Origin: Cellulosimicrobium marinum
GTDB lineage: Bacteria > Actinomycetota > Actinomycetes > Actinomycetales > Cellulomonadaceae
Direction of reading: 5' to 3'
Length of the DNA stretch: 64,000 bases
Assembly (NCBI RefSeq): GCF_020551945.1
Contig: NZ_JAJBZH010000010.1
Coordinates: 1-64,000, forward strand
The position numbers and the translations under genes were made by a program. The notes beneath the pieces are model-generated. The model did not search any database. It was not told the origin of the DNA and worked only from the letters and a program-made list of their open reading frames with translations. Numbering within the stretch: the first letter of the stretch is position 1; every line of letters begins with the position of its first letter. Below are positions 26,629-34,744 of this stretch, in pieces.

Positions 26629-27300
26629 TCACGCCCCGGCGACCGCGGACGCGCCCGGCAGCAGGTCGGCGACGGGCTCGCTGTAGTGGATCGCGACGAG
26701 GCGGTCGTCCTCGAAGCGCAGCGACGTGAGGGACGCGAGGGAGCACTGCCGCTTGCGCGGGTCGTGCCAGAGCCGGCGGTTCTCGTAGCTCAGGCGCGTG
26801 AGCCACACGGGGAGCTGGTGGCTGACGAGCAGGGCCTCGTGGCCGGCGGCCTTCTCCCGCGCGTCGGCGACGGCGGCGCGCATCCGCGCGACCTGCTCGG
26901 TGTACGGCTCGCCCCAGGACGGGCGGAACGGGTTCCACAGGTAGGGCCAGTGCTGCGGGTGGCGCAGCGACCCGTCGCCGACGCCGAACGTCATGCCCTC
27001 GAAGTGGTTCTCCGCCTCCAGGAGCCGCTCGTCGGTGCCGAGCTCGACGCCGAACGCCTCGGCGGCGGGCGTCGCGGTCTCCTGCGCCCGCTGCAGGGGC
27101 GAGGCGACGACCACGGCGAGGTCGGCGCGGGGGCGCGTCGCGCCGTCGGGCCCGGGCTCGCCGGCGAGGTGCGCGGCGACGCGCCGCGCCATCTCGTGCC
27201 CCCGTTCCGACAGGTGGTAGCCGGGGATCCGGCCGTAGAGGACGCCGTCGGGGTTGTGGACCTCGCCGTGGCGCAGGAGGTGGACCGTGGTGGAGACCAT
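26629..27300 (-). CDS. Histidine phosphatase (phosphoglycerate mutase-like) family
   Basis: 223 residues. The catalytic RHGE motif is LLRHGEVHNPDGVLYGRIPG (residues 8-27, phospho-accepting His at 11), with SPLQRAQETATP and a C-terminal LLVSHQLPVWL supplying the second His. The substrate is unknown. First gene of the cytochrome c maturation operon, a conserved actinobacterial association. GATACT (27312 to 27307) lies six bases before the ATG, a leaderless arrangement, although GGAGGC also precedes it. Confidence 0.85.
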   Translation of the reverse strand: MVSTTVHLLRHGEVHNPDGVLYGRIPGYHLSERGHEMARRVAAHLAGEPGPDGATRPRADLAVVVASPLQRAQETATPAAEAFGVELGTDERLLEAENHFEGMTFGVGDGSLRHPQHWPYLWNPFRPSWGEPYTEQVARMRAAVADAREKAAGHEALLVSHQLPVWLTRLSYENRRLWHDPRKRQCSLASLTSLRFEDDRLVAIHYSEPVADLLPGASAVAGA

Positions 27301-27346
27301 GCCTCCAGTATCCGTGACGGCCGTCGGTGACGGCGACGGCGACCGC

Positions 27347-27868
27347 TCAGGCGTCGCGGTCCGCCCGGCAGGCCTCGGCGACGGTGCTCATCGCCTCGCC
27401 GAGGACGCGGAACTGCTCGGGCGTGAGGACGTCCACCAGGTAGCGGCGCACGGCCGCGACGTGGGCGGGGGCGGCGTCGACGAGCGTGCGGTAGCCCTCC
27501 TCGGTGAGGAGGCAGTCGACGCCGCGCCGGTCACCGGTGCTCGCGGACCGGCGCACGAGACCGCGGGCCTCCATGCGCGCGACGGTGTGGGTGACGCGGC
27601 TGCGGGAGCGGGCGAGTCCGTCGGCGAGGGCCGACATGCGCAGCGAGTGGTCGGGGCTCTCCGAGAGCCGCACGAGCAGCTCGTACTCGTTGAGGGACAC
27701 GGGCGAGCGTTCCTCGTGGTCGCGGCTCATGGCCTCGACGAACCGGACGGTGCCGTCGAGGTACGCGCGCCAGAGACGCTGCTGGTCGGCGTCGAGCCAG
27801 CGCGGCTGCGCGGGCTCCGGGGCCGGGTCGGCGGGAGCGGGTCGGGCGTCGGCGTGCTGGCTGGTCAT
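27347..27868 (-). CDS. MarR-family transcriptional regulator
   Basis: 173 residues from the ATG at 27868 (GAGGA upstream). The winged helix is at about residues 55-120: LNEYELLVRLSESPDHSLRM, ALADGLARSRSRVTHTVARM and the wing ARGLVRRSASTGDRRG. It is divergent from yceI, and the intergenic region holds a perfect inverted repeat likely to be its operator. MarR-YceI pairs are common in actinobacteria; the inducer is unknown. Confidence 0.87.
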   Translation of the reverse strand: MTSQHADARPAPADPAPEPAQPRWLDADQQRLWRAYLDGTVRFVEAMSRDHEERSPVSLNEYELLVRLSESPDHSLRMSALADGLARSRSRVTHTVARMEARGLVRRSASTGDRRGVDCLLTEEGYRTLVDAAPAHVAAVRRYLVDVLTPEQFRVLGEAMSTVAEACRADRDA

Positions 27869-27971
27869 GCGGTCCTCGGGTCGGGCATGCGGTCCTCGTC
27901 GGCGGTACGGGCCGATTCTTCCATCCACGAGGGAATAGACCGCGTCGGGGTGCCGTTGATACGCCTGAATG

Positions 27972-27989
27972 TGATTGAATCTTCAATCA
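27972..27989. promoter_or_regulatory. Candidate MarR operator
   Basis: Perfect inverted repeat TGATTGAA-TC-TTCAATCA with 8-base arms, between the marR and yceI starts, 50 bases before the yceI ATG. Its AT-richness and TTGAA/TTCAA core are typical of MarR-family sites and stand out in this GC-rich DNA. Confidence 0.65.
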
Positions 27990-28038
27990 GAAGTCCCGCG
28001 CCGCACGGAGTGGGCACCCCGACACCAAGGAGCACCCC

Positions 28039-28590
28039 ATGGCCACGCCGCTGCCCACCGGTCTCACCGCCGGCACCTACGCCCTCGACGCCTCGCATTC
28101 GCAGGCCGCGTTCACCGTCCGCCACGCCGGCATCTCCAAGGTGCGCGGCACCCTCGCCATCTCCGCCGGGTCCATCACCGTCGGCGACTCGCTCGAGACG
28201 TCCGCCGTCACCGCCGAGCTCGACGCCACCTCCGTGAGCACCGGCGACGCCAACCGCGACAACCACCTCCGCAGCGCCGACTTCTGGGACGCCGAGAACA
28301 AGCCGACCTGGACCTTCACCTCCACGGCCATCACCACCGACGGCGAGGACTACACCGTCGCCGGCGACCTCACCATCAACGGTGTCACCAAGCCCGTCGA
28401 GCTCGAGACCGAGTTCGCCGGCACCGCCACCGACCCCTTCGGCAACCCGCGCGCCGGGTTCGAGGCCAGCACCCAGATCTCCCGCAAGGAGTTCGGCCTC
28501 ACCTGGAACGCCGCGCTCGAGACCGGCGGCGTGCTCGTCGGCGACAAGATCAGCATCACCCTCGACGTCTCCGCCATCAAGCAGGCCTGA
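28039..28590 (+). CDS. YceI-family lipid-binding-like protein
   Basis: 183 residues covering a full YceI lipocalin-like barrel: GTYALDASHSQAAFTVRHAG at the N-terminus, RDNHLRSADFWDAENKPTWTF mid-protein (key parts NHLRSADFWD), and a C-terminal LVGDKISITLDVSA. No signal peptide, so cytoplasmic, as is usual for actinobacterial members. The family binds polyisoprenoids in some bacteria, which could relate to quinone metabolism, but this is inference. Strong AAGGAG upstream of the ATG. Likely repressed by the divergent MarR protein. Confidence 0.88.
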   Translation: MATPLPTGLTAGTYALDASHSQAAFTVRHAGISKVRGTLAISAGSITVGDSLETSAVTAELDATSVSTGDANRDNHLRSADFWDAENKPTWTFTSTAITTDGEDYTVAGDLTINGVTKPVELETEFAGTATDPFGNPRAGFEASTQISRKEFGLTWNAALETGGVLVGDKISITLDVSAIKQA

Positions 28591-28602
28591 GCCCCACCGA
28601 CC

Positions 28603-28634
28603 CCGCGCCGTCCCCTCCCCCGAGGACGGCGCGG
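28603..28634. terminator. Terminator hairpin after yceI
   Basis: An 11-bp perfect stem (28603-28613 with 28624-28634, CCGCGCCGTCC and complement) and a ten-base loop, 13 bases beyond the yceI stop. Confidence 0.7.
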
Positions 28635-28664
28635 ACCCGCCGCCCCTCCCCCGGGCGGCACGAC

Positions 28665-28690
28665 GGGCCGCGCGCCACGGCGCGCGGCCC
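28665..28690. terminator. Second hairpin between yceI and rex
   Basis: Arms GGGCCGCGCGCC (28665-28676) and its complement (28679-28690) form a strong stem, followed on the plus strand by TTCGTCGTC. With the preceding hairpin it separates convergent yceI and rex transcripts. Confidence 0.65.
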
Positions 28691-28718
28691 TTCGTCGTCC
28701 CTGTCGGCGGTCTTCTCG

Positions 28719-29390
28719 TCAGCCGTTCGCGGCGGCGAGGGCCCGCGCCTGCGAGTGGAACGCGAGGATCTGCAGCTCGCTGCCCACGTCCACGCCCCGC
28801 ACGTCGACGTCGACCGGCACCTGCAGCGCCCGCGGCGCGAAGTTGAGGATCTCCTTCACGCCCGCCGCCACCACGCGGTCCGCGACCGCCTGCGCGTGCG
28901 CCGCCGGCAGTGCCAGGACGACGATCGTCACCCCCTCGCGCGCCACGACCTGCTCCAGGGCGTCCACGTGCTCGACGACGATCCCCGCCGCCCGCGTCCC
29001 CACCACCTCCGGCGACGCGTCCAGCAGGGCCGCCACATGGAACCCGCGCTGCTCGTACCCCGAGTAGTTCGCCAGCGCATGACCCAGGTTGCCGATGCCG
29101 ACGATCGCGATCCGGTGCTCGTCCACCAGCCCCAGGGCCTCGGTGATGTACTGCGCGAGCGAGTCGACGTCGTACCCCACGCCCCGCGTGCCGAACGACC
29201 CGAGGAACGACAGGTCCTTGCGCAGCTGCGCCGGACCCACACCGGAGAGCTCCGCGAGGTCCACCGACGACGTCGTCGTCACGCCGCGCGCCACCAGGTC
29301 ACGCAGGGCACGCAGGTACGACGGCAACCGGGCGACCGTCGCCGCCGGGATCCCCGGGACCGTCACCTGACCGACAACGTGCTCTGCCAC
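28719..29390 (-). CDS. rex: Redox-sensing transcriptional repressor Rex
   Basis: 223 residues. N-terminal winged helix (about residues 18-80; ATVARLPSYLRALRDL, SGVGPAQLRKDLSFLGSFG) and a Rossmann NAD(H) domain with AIVGIGNLGHALANY (about residues 94-108), and the domain-swapped C-terminal helix. Rex senses the NADH/NAD+ ratio and represses respiratory genes when NADH is low. GTG start. Co-directional with a glutaredoxin-like gene upstream (59 bases apart). No consensus Rex operator was found in its own upstream region by eye. Confidence 0.93.
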   Translation of the reverse strand: MAEHVVGQVTVPGIPAATVARLPSYLRALRDLVARGVTTTSSVDLAELSGVGPAQLRKDLSFLGSFGTRGVGYDVDSLAQYITEALGLVDEHRIAIVGIGNLGHALANYSGYEQRGFHVAALLDASPEVVGTRAAGIVVEHVDALEQVVAREGVTIVVLALPAAHAQAVADRVVAAGVKEILNFAPRALQVPVDVDVRGVDVGSELQILAFHSQARALAAANG

Positions 29391-29449
29391 TCGCCACCAC
29401 CGTCATCCGCGGCGTCCTCGTCGACGCCTCGCCCAGCCTGCCGCAGCGA

Positions 29450-29743
29450 TCATCCCAGGTCCGGGGGCGAGGCCGAAATCCTGCCCACCGCCCGGGCGAG
29501 CCGCCGCGCGTCCACCCGCCAGAAGCCCTGCTGCACCCCGCCGACGGTCACCACGGGCACGTACTCGGAGTACGCGTCCCGCACCGCCGGGTCCGTGCCC
29601 GGCGCGTCCACGTCCACCTCCGCCCACGCCACCCCCGCGTCCCCGCACACCGCCTCGACCACGGCCCGCGCGTCGTCGCACAGGTGGCAGCCCGCCCGGC
29701 CGAACAGCAGGACGGCAGGCTCGTCGGGGACCGGTGCGCTCAT
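29450..29743 (-). CDS. Glutaredoxin-like (DUF836-type) protein
   Basis: 97 residues; thioredoxin fold with redox motif CHLC in LLFGRAGCHLCDDARAVVE and cis-proline YVPVVTVGG. This small family usually sits beside rex in actinobacteria. The ATG at 29743 is chosen over a GTG at 29749, because TAGCCT (29756 to 29751) lies seven bases before it and is too close to the GTG. Probably leaderless. Confidence 0.85.
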   Translation of the reverse strand: MSAPVPDEPAVLLFGRAGCHLCDDARAVVEAVCGDAGVAWAEVDVDAPGTDPAVRDAYSEYVPVVTVGGVQQGFWRVDARRLARAVGRISASPPDLG

Positions 29744-29750
29744 GGCCACC

Positions 29751-29786
29751 AGGCTAGGCGACCCGGCAGGACGTGCCGTCTAGAGT
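29751..29786. promoter_or_regulatory. Overlapping divergent leaderless promoters
   Basis: TAGCCT on the minus strand (29756-29751) serves the glutaredoxin-like gene and TAGAGT on the plus strand (29781-29786) serves the HAD phosphatase gene. The expected -35 regions fall on top of each other between them. Confidence 0.5.
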
Positions 29787-29792
29787 GGGCGC

Positions 29793-30602
29793 ATGCCGAC
29801 GTCCGACGCGCCCGCCCAGCGCAGGGCCGCCTTCTTCGACGTCGACAACACGATCATCCGCGGCGCGTCCTCGTTCCACCTCGCCCGGGCGCTGTACCAG
29901 CGCGAGTTCTTCTCCACCGCCGACCTCGTGCGCTTTGCCCTCCACCAGGCCCGCTACCTCCTGCTCGGCGAGAGCACCACGCAGATCGACCGCATCCGCT
30001 CCCGCGCGCTCGCCCTCATCGCCGGCCGCTCCGTCGCCGAGGTCACCGCCGTCGGCGAGGAGGTCTACGACACCGTCCTGTCCCTGCGCATCTACCCGGG
30101 CACGCGGCGCCTCCTCGACGAGCACCTCGCCGCCGGCGACCAGGTGTGGCTCGTCTCCGCCACCCCCGTCGAGATCGGCGAGCTCATCGCCCGCCGCCTC
30201 GGCACCACCGGAGCGCTCGGCACCGTCGCCGAGCACGAGGGCGGCTACTACACCGGCCGGCTCGTCGGCGACCTCATGCACGGTCGCGCCAAGGCCGAGG
30301 CCGTGCGCGCCCTCGCCGAGCGCGAAGGGCTCGACCTCGACGCCTCCTACGCGTACGGCGACTCCCTCAACGACGTCGCGATGATGGACACCGTCGGCCA
30401 CCCCTGCCCCATCAACCCCGACGCGCGGCTGCGACGCCACGCCCAGGACGTCGGCTGGCCCATCCGCGAGTTCCGCGGCCGACGCCGCCGCGTCGCCCGC
30501 AGCAGCGTCCGCACCGCGAGCTGGGCCGGCGCCGTCTGGGCCGGCGCGCTCGTCCTCCGCTCCGTCCGCCGCGCCGTCGACCGCCGGATCTCCCGCCTCT
30601 GA
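29793..30602 (+). CDS. HAD-superfamily IB phosphatase (SerB-like)
   Basis: 269 residues. Motif I AAFFDVDNTIIRGASSFH (nucleophile and general acid in DxDNT), motif II LVSATPVEIGE, motif III/IV with Lys in GRAKAEAVRAL and acids in YAYGDSLNDVAMMDTVG. Belongs to the HAD-IB group that includes phosphoserine phosphatase-like and CicA-type enzymes; substrate unknown. A basic C-terminal tail (RRRRVARSSVRT) and a final weakly hydrophobic segment suggest membrane proximity. ATG six bases after TAGAGT. Confidence 0.85.
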   Translation: MPTSDAPAQRRAAFFDVDNTIIRGASSFHLARALYQREFFSTADLVRFALHQARYLLLGESTTQIDRIRSRALALIAGRSVAEVTAVGEEVYDTVLSLRIYPGTRRLLDEHLAAGDQVWLVSATPVEIGELIARRLGTTGALGTVAEHEGGYYTGRLVGDLMHGRAKAEAVRALAEREGLDLDASYAYGDSLNDVAMMDTVGHPCPINPDARLRRHAQDVGWPIREFRGRRRRVARSSVRTASWAGAVWAGALVLRSVRRAVDRRISRL

Positions 30603-30685
30603 CGCCCCCGCCCGCGCGCTCCCTCCCGCGAGGGAGAACGGTGGTCGCGCGAGGGGGAACCCTGGACGCGGGCCCAGAGACGCAG

Positions 30686-30721
30686 CGAGCCCGGCCACCC
30701 CTCGTCGGGGTGCCGGGCTCG
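30686..30721. terminator. Bidirectional terminator between HAD phosphatase and bS22 genes
   Basis: Stem CGAGCCCGGC-C-ACCCC (30686-30701, one bulged C) pairs with 30707-30721, loop TCGTC. It lies between two convergent genes. A smaller CTCCCTC/GAGGGAG hairpin occurs about 60 bases upstream, near 30619-30637. Confidence 0.75.
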
Positions 30722-30752
30722 GCGGTGCGGGCGCGTCAGGACGCGCGCGACG

Positions 30753-30851
30753 TCACTTCTTGTTGCGGCGCTGGTGACGCGTCTTGCGCAGCAGCTTGCG
30801 GTGCTTCTTCTTGGCCATGCGCTTGCGGCGCTTCTTGATGACGGAGCCCAT
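30753..30851 (-). CDS. Small ribosomal subunit protein bS22 (AURKAIP1/COX24 domain)
   Basis: A 32-codon gene: [20 protein letters not shown] followed by [12 protein letters not shown], then TGA. Eighteen residues are Lys or Arg. It matches actinobacterial bS22, a tiny protein found in mycobacterial 30S subunits near the decoding site. AGGACC lies six bases before the ATG and TACTCT, about 130 bases upstream (30986 to 30981), is a plausible -10. It is easy to miss because of its size. The intervening ~125-base leader holds no other gene I can see. Confidence 0.9.
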   Translation of the reverse strand: MGSVIKKRRKRMAKKKHRKLLRKTRHQRRNKK

Positions 30852-31059
30852 AGGTGGTCCTCGCAATGCTTGTCGGTGCTGGTCGGGGGTCGTCCCGGCT
30901 GGCCGGGCGACCACCGCGTGGTCCACGGTTGATCAGGGTTCGTGGGCACGAGCCGACCAACACGAGAGAAATCCGCCCCTTAGAGTACCCGCTCGCGCCC
31001 GTGCACGGGAACGCTGACGTCGGGCCCCGGGCCGCCCGACCTCGCCCGCGGGGCACGCC

Positions 31060-32295
31060 TCAGTCGAAGTGGTGGTCGAGCCCGAGGTGGGGGAAGACGG
31101 CGCGGCGGGTCGCGAGGACGGCGCGGTCGACGTCGTCGGCGGGGTCGAACCCGCTGCTCCAGGGCCGCAGCGCGACGTCGGGCCCGAAGGTCTCCGGCGC
31201 GTCGACCCCGGCGGTCTCGGCGACGAGGGCGCGCCACTCCTCGGGCAGCGGCGTGCCGTCCGTCACGGGCGCGTGCACGACCTCCGCCACGACGGCCGAC
31301 CAGACGAGCGGCACGACGCGCGCCACGGCGTAGCCGCCCCCGCCGAGGGCGATCCACCGCCCGTCGGCGAGCTCGTGCGCGAGGTCGTGGACGAGCGTCG
31401 CGGCGGCGCGCTGGGCGCCGACCGACACGTCGAGGTCGGAGAGCGGGTCGTCGCCGTGCGCGTCGCACCCGTGCTGCGTGACGAGCACCTGCGGCCGGAA
31501 CGCGCGCAGCACCGGGGGGACCACGGCGTCGACCGCACGCAGCCACCGCGCGCCGTCGGTCCGGCGCGGGAGCGCGACGTTCACGGCCGAGCCCTGCGCG
31601 GCCGGGCCGCCGACGTCGGTCGCGTGGCCGGTCCCGGGGAAGAGGGTGGTGCCGCTCTGGTGGACGGAGACGGTGAGGACGCGCGGGTCGTCCCGGAACA
31701 CGTCCTCGACGCCGTCGCCGTGGTGCGCGTCGAGGTCGACGTACGCGACCCGGTCGAACCCGTCGGCGAGGAGGCGCCGGATCGCGACCGCGGCGTCGTT
31801 GTACACGCAGAACCCCGATGCGGCGCCCGCCTTCGCGTGGTGCATCCCGCCCGCGACGTTGACGGCGTGCACCGCGCGGCCCGACGCGACGGCGCCCGCG
31901 GCGTCCCACGACGCGGCGACGATGCGCGCCGCGGCGTCGTGCATCCCGGCGAACACCGGGTCGTCCTCCGTGCCGAGGCCGCGCCCCGGGTCGGGGGTGC
32001 CGTGGTCCGACGCCGCGCGGACCGCCGCGACGTACGCCGCCTCGTGCACGGTGCCGAGCACGACGTCGTCCGCGGCCCCGGGCGCGACGACCTCCACCCC
32101 GGGGGCGTCGAGCAGGCCCAGGGCGGTGACGAGTCGCATCGTGAGGTCGAGGCGGGTCGGGGCCATGGGGTGGCCCGGGCCGAAGTCGTACCCGAGCAGG
32201 TCCGGGCTCCACGCGACGCACGCGCGGTGCGCGGCGTCGGCCGCGGGGGCGGCCCCGGTCGGGTGGCCGGAGGGCGTCGGGTCGGCGCTGGGCAT
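31060..32295 (-). CDS. AcuC-like class II histone-deacetylase-fold enzyme
   Basis: 411 residues. The zinc deacetylase fold is intact: GGMHHAKAGAASGFCVYND (tandem catalytic histidines), YVDLDAHHGDGVEDVF (metal ligands D and H), STQ/VTQHGCDAHGDDPLSDL (third acid) and LGGGGYAVARV. Bacterial AcuC removes acetyl groups, notably from acetyl-CoA synthetase, or acts on polyamines in related groups. The start ATG lies five bases after TACCGT (32306 to 32301), so probably leaderless. Transcribed towards bS22 with a 208-base gap. Confidence 0.88.
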   Translation of the reverse strand: MPSADPTPSGHPTGAAPAADAAHRACVAWSPDLLGYDFGPGHPMAPTRLDLTMRLVTALGLLDAPGVEVVAPGAADDVVLGTVHEAAYVAAVRAASDHGTPDPGRGLGTEDDPVFAGMHDAAARIVAASWDAAGAVASGRAVHAVNVAGGMHHAKAGAASGFCVYNDAAVAIRRLLADGFDRVAYVDLDAHHGDGVEDVFRDDPRVLTVSVHQSGTTLFPGTGHATDVGGPAAQGSAVNVALPRRTDGARWLRAVDAVVPPVLRAFRPQVLVTQHGCDAHGDDPLSDLDVSVGAQRAAATLVHDLAHELADGRWIALGGGGYAVARVVPLVWSAVVAEVVHAPVTDGTPLPEEWRALVAETAGVDAPETFGPDVALRPWSSGFDPADDVDRAVLATRRAVFPHLGLDHHFD

Positions 32296-32466
32296 GGCTC
32301 ACGGTAACGCCGTGCGGGTGGCGGGCGGCGGCGCCGCCCGGGACGCGGACCGGCGTCGGGCCGTACCGGCTCGGGACGGTCGTCGACGGTGGGGCGACAT
32401 GACGCACCCCGGGGTGCGTGGCAGAGTTGCGCACGTGGTGCGACACGAGCCCGTGGGGGACGACCG

Positions 32467-33843
32467 ATGCCTTCCGGGCTGACGGGTCGACTCTTCGCGG
32501 GTCGCGAGCTCGTCGACCGCCTCGCCCGCCAGTCCCCGGCCCGCCTCGCCGTCACGGTGTTCGCGGCCGTCATCGCGGTCTTCACGGCTCTCCTGCTCGC
32601 GCCGTGGGCGACGTCCTCCGGCCGGTCCGCCCCCTTCGTCGACGCGTTGTTCACCGCGACGTCGGCCGTGTGCGTGACCGGGCTCGTGGTCGTCCCGACG
32701 GGCACGTACTGGTCGACATACGGGCAGGTCGTGATCCTGCTCGGCATCAAGGTGGGCGGCCTGGGCATCATGACGCTCGCGTCGATCCTGGGCATGGCGG
32801 TGTCCCGCCGGATCGGGCTGACGCAGCGCCTGCTCACCGCGTCCGAGACGAAGACGACGCGGCTCGGCGAGGTCGGCTCGCTCGTGCGGGTCGTCATCAT
32901 CACGTCGACCGCGCTGGAGCTGCTCATCGCGCTCCTGCTGTTCCCCCGCTTCCTCGTCCTGGAGGAGACGGTGGGCGAGGCGGCGTGGCACGGGATCTTC
33001 TACGGCATCTCCGCGTTCAACAACGCCGGGTTCGTGCCGACGCCGGAGGGGCTCGCGCCGTACGTCGGCGACTGGATGCTGTGCCTGCCGATCATCCTCG
33101 GCGTGTTCATCGGGTCCCTCGGCTTCCCGGTGATCCTCAACGTCCTGCGCACGCGCCGCCGCGTGGCGAAGTGGAGCCTGCACACGAAGATCACGCTGAC
33201 GATGAGCGGTGCCCTCGTCGTGGTCGGCACGGTGCTGTACGGGGCGGTCGAGTGGGCGAACGAGCGCACGCTCGGGCCCCTGTCGTTCGGCGACAAGATC
33301 CTCGCGTCCCTGTTCGCGGGGGTGATGCCGCGCTCGGGCGGGTTCTCCACCGTCGAGACGGGCGACATGCGCGAGGCGAGCTGGCTCATCACCGACGCCC
33401 TGATGTTCGTGGGCGGCGGCTCGGCATCGACGGCGGGCGGCATCAAGGTGACGACGCTCGCCGTCATGCTGCTCGCGATCGTGTCGGAGGCGCGCGGCGA
33501 CCGCGACATGGAGGTCTACGGGCGGCGGATCCCCCGCGAGACGCTGCGGCTGGCCGTCGCGGTGTCGTTCGTCGGCGCGACCGCCGTCCTCCTGTCGAGC
33601 CTGCTCCTGCTGGAGATCACGGGAGAGACCCTCGACGTCATCCTGTTCGAGACGATCTCCGCGTTCGCGACCGTGGGCCTGAGCACCGGCATCACCCCCG
33701 ACCTGCCCGACGCGGGCAAGTACGTGCTCGTCGCGCTGATGTTCATCGGCCGCACCGGCACCATGACGTTCGCCGCGGCACTCGCCCTGCGCGACCGCCG
33801 CCGCATCGTGCGCTTCCCCGAGGAGCGTCCGATCATCGGGTGA
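32467..33843 (+). CDS. Potassium uptake channel subunit, KtrB/TrkH family
   Basis: 458 residues from the ATG at 32467 (GGGGGA upstream; an earlier in-frame start would add an uncharacteristic N-terminus). Four membrane-pore-membrane repeats are visible, each with a filter Gly: TSAVCVTGLVV, SAFNNAGFVPT, VMPRSGGFSTVETG and SAFATVGLSTGIT. A cytoplasm-facing gate loop lies after GGGSASTAGGIKVTT. It transports K+ (with Na+ or H+ coupling in the family) and needs the TrkA/KtrA-type regulator encoded next. Confidence 0.92.
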   Translation: MPSGLTGRLFAGRELVDRLARQSPARLAVTVFAAVIAVFTALLLAPWATSSGRSAPFVDALFTATSAVCVTGLVVVPTGTYWSTYGQVVILLGIKVGGLGIMTLASILGMAVSRRIGLTQRLLTASETKTTRLGEVGSLVRVVIITSTALELLIALLLFPRFLVLEETVGEAAWHGIFYGISAFNNAGFVPTPEGLAPYVGDWMLCLPIILGVFIGSLGFPVILNVLRTRRRVAKWSLHTKITLTMSGALVVVGTVLYGAVEWANERTLGPLSFGDKILASLFAGVMPRSGGFSTVETGDMREASWLITDALMFVGGGSASTAGGIKVTTLAVMLLAIVSEARGDRDMEVYGRRIPRETLRLAVAVSFVGATAVLLSSLLLLEITGETLDVILFETISAFATVGLSTGITPDLPDAGKYVLVALMFIGRTGTMTFAAALALRDRRRIVRFPEERPIIG

Positions 33844-33859
33844 GGTGCAAGCCCAGCTC

Positions 33860-33894
33860 GCCGACCGCCGACCGCCGACCGCCGACCGCCGACC
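33860..33894. repeat. Five tandem copies of a 7-bp unit upstream of trkA
   Basis: GCCGACC is repeated five times exactly, in the 91 bases between the channel gene stop and the trkA start, about 27 bases before the GGAGGA ribosome binding site. A further imperfect partial copy follows. Slipped-strand copy-number change is possible. Confidence 0.85.
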
Positions 33895-33934
33895 GCCAGC
33901 ACAGCCCGACCGACCGCCCCGGAGGACCGACACC

Positions 33935-34678
33935 GTGACCGCAGAGCAGCCCGACGCCGTGGCCCGGCGCATCGCCGAGCGCGGCCGCGCCGAGCGCGCC
34001 CGCCGCGACCAGGCCCGCACCTCGTCCGCGAAGGACGGTGCGATCCTCGTCATCGGTCTCGGCCGGTTCGGCTCGGCGATCGCCGCGACGCTCGACCGCC
34101 TGGGGCAGGACGTGCTCGCCGTGGAGCGGGACGCCGACCTCGTCGCGCAGTGGAGCGGTCAGATCCCCCTGGTCGAGGCGGACGCGTCGAACCCGGTCGC
34201 CCTGGAGCAGCTCGGTGCGCGCGACTTCCCCGTCGCGGTGGTCGGTGTGGGGACGTCGCTCGAGGCCAGCGTGCTCATCACGGGCAACCTCGTCGACATG
34301 GGCACGCCGCAGATCTGGGCGAAGGCGATCTCCGCGGAGCACGGCCGCATCCTGCAGCGCATCGGCGCGCACCACGTCGTGTTCCCCGAGTCCGACGCCG
34401 GGTCGCGGGTCGCGCACCTGGTGTCCGGCAAGCTGCTCGACTACATCGAGGTGGAGGACGGCTTCACCATCGTGAAGATGCGCCCGCCGCGCGAGGTGCA
34501 GGGCTTCACGCTCGCGCAGTCGAAGGTGCGCGAGCGCTACGGCGTGACCGTGATCGGCGTGAAGTCGCCCGGGCAGGACTTCGTCTACGCGACGCCGGAG
34601 ACGCGCATCAGCGCGAACGACCTGCTCATCTGCTCGGGGCACGCCGACCTGCTGGAGCGGTTCGCCGCCCGCCCCTGA
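33935..34678 (+). CDS. TrkA/KtrA-type RCK regulatory subunit
   Basis: 247 residues from GTG 33935, chosen for the GGAGGA eight bases upstream; an in-frame GTG at 33845 would translate the 7-bp repeat. RCK_N Rossmann domain: ILVIGLGRFGSAIAATLDRL (about residues 32-51; G-x-G-x-x-G with Asp/Glu at the ribose position, AVERDADL), and a C-terminal RCK_C domain (about residues 165-245). It binds nucleotides and probably c-di-AMP, gating the partner channel; the c-di-AMP synthase DisA is encoded 10 kb away. Confidence 0.9.
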   Translation: MTAEQPDAVARRIAERGRAERARRDQARTSSAKDGAILVIGLGRFGSAIAATLDRLGQDVLAVERDADLVAQWSGQIPLVEADASNPVALEQLGARDFPVAVVGVGTSLEASVLITGNLVDMGTPQIWAKAISAEHGRILQRIGAHHVVFPESDAGSRVAHLVSGKLLDYIEVEDGFTIVKMRPPREVQGFTLAQSKVRERYGVTVIGVKSPGQDFVYATPETRISANDLLICSGHADLLERFAARP

Positions 34679-34744
34679 CGGCCCGCGTCCCGGACCGTTG
34701 CCGCGGGAGCGTCCGCAGCCCGCGGTCCGACGGCGCCCGGCCCG

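Noticed and set aside
28719-29449. Rex operator (TTGTGA-n6-TCACAA) near rex
   Set aside because: No match by eye in the rex or glutaredoxin upstream sequences.
33860-33894. Short-period repeat as a CRISPR array
   Set aside because: Units are 7 bp with no spacers and no cas genes nearby; it is a simple tandem repeat.
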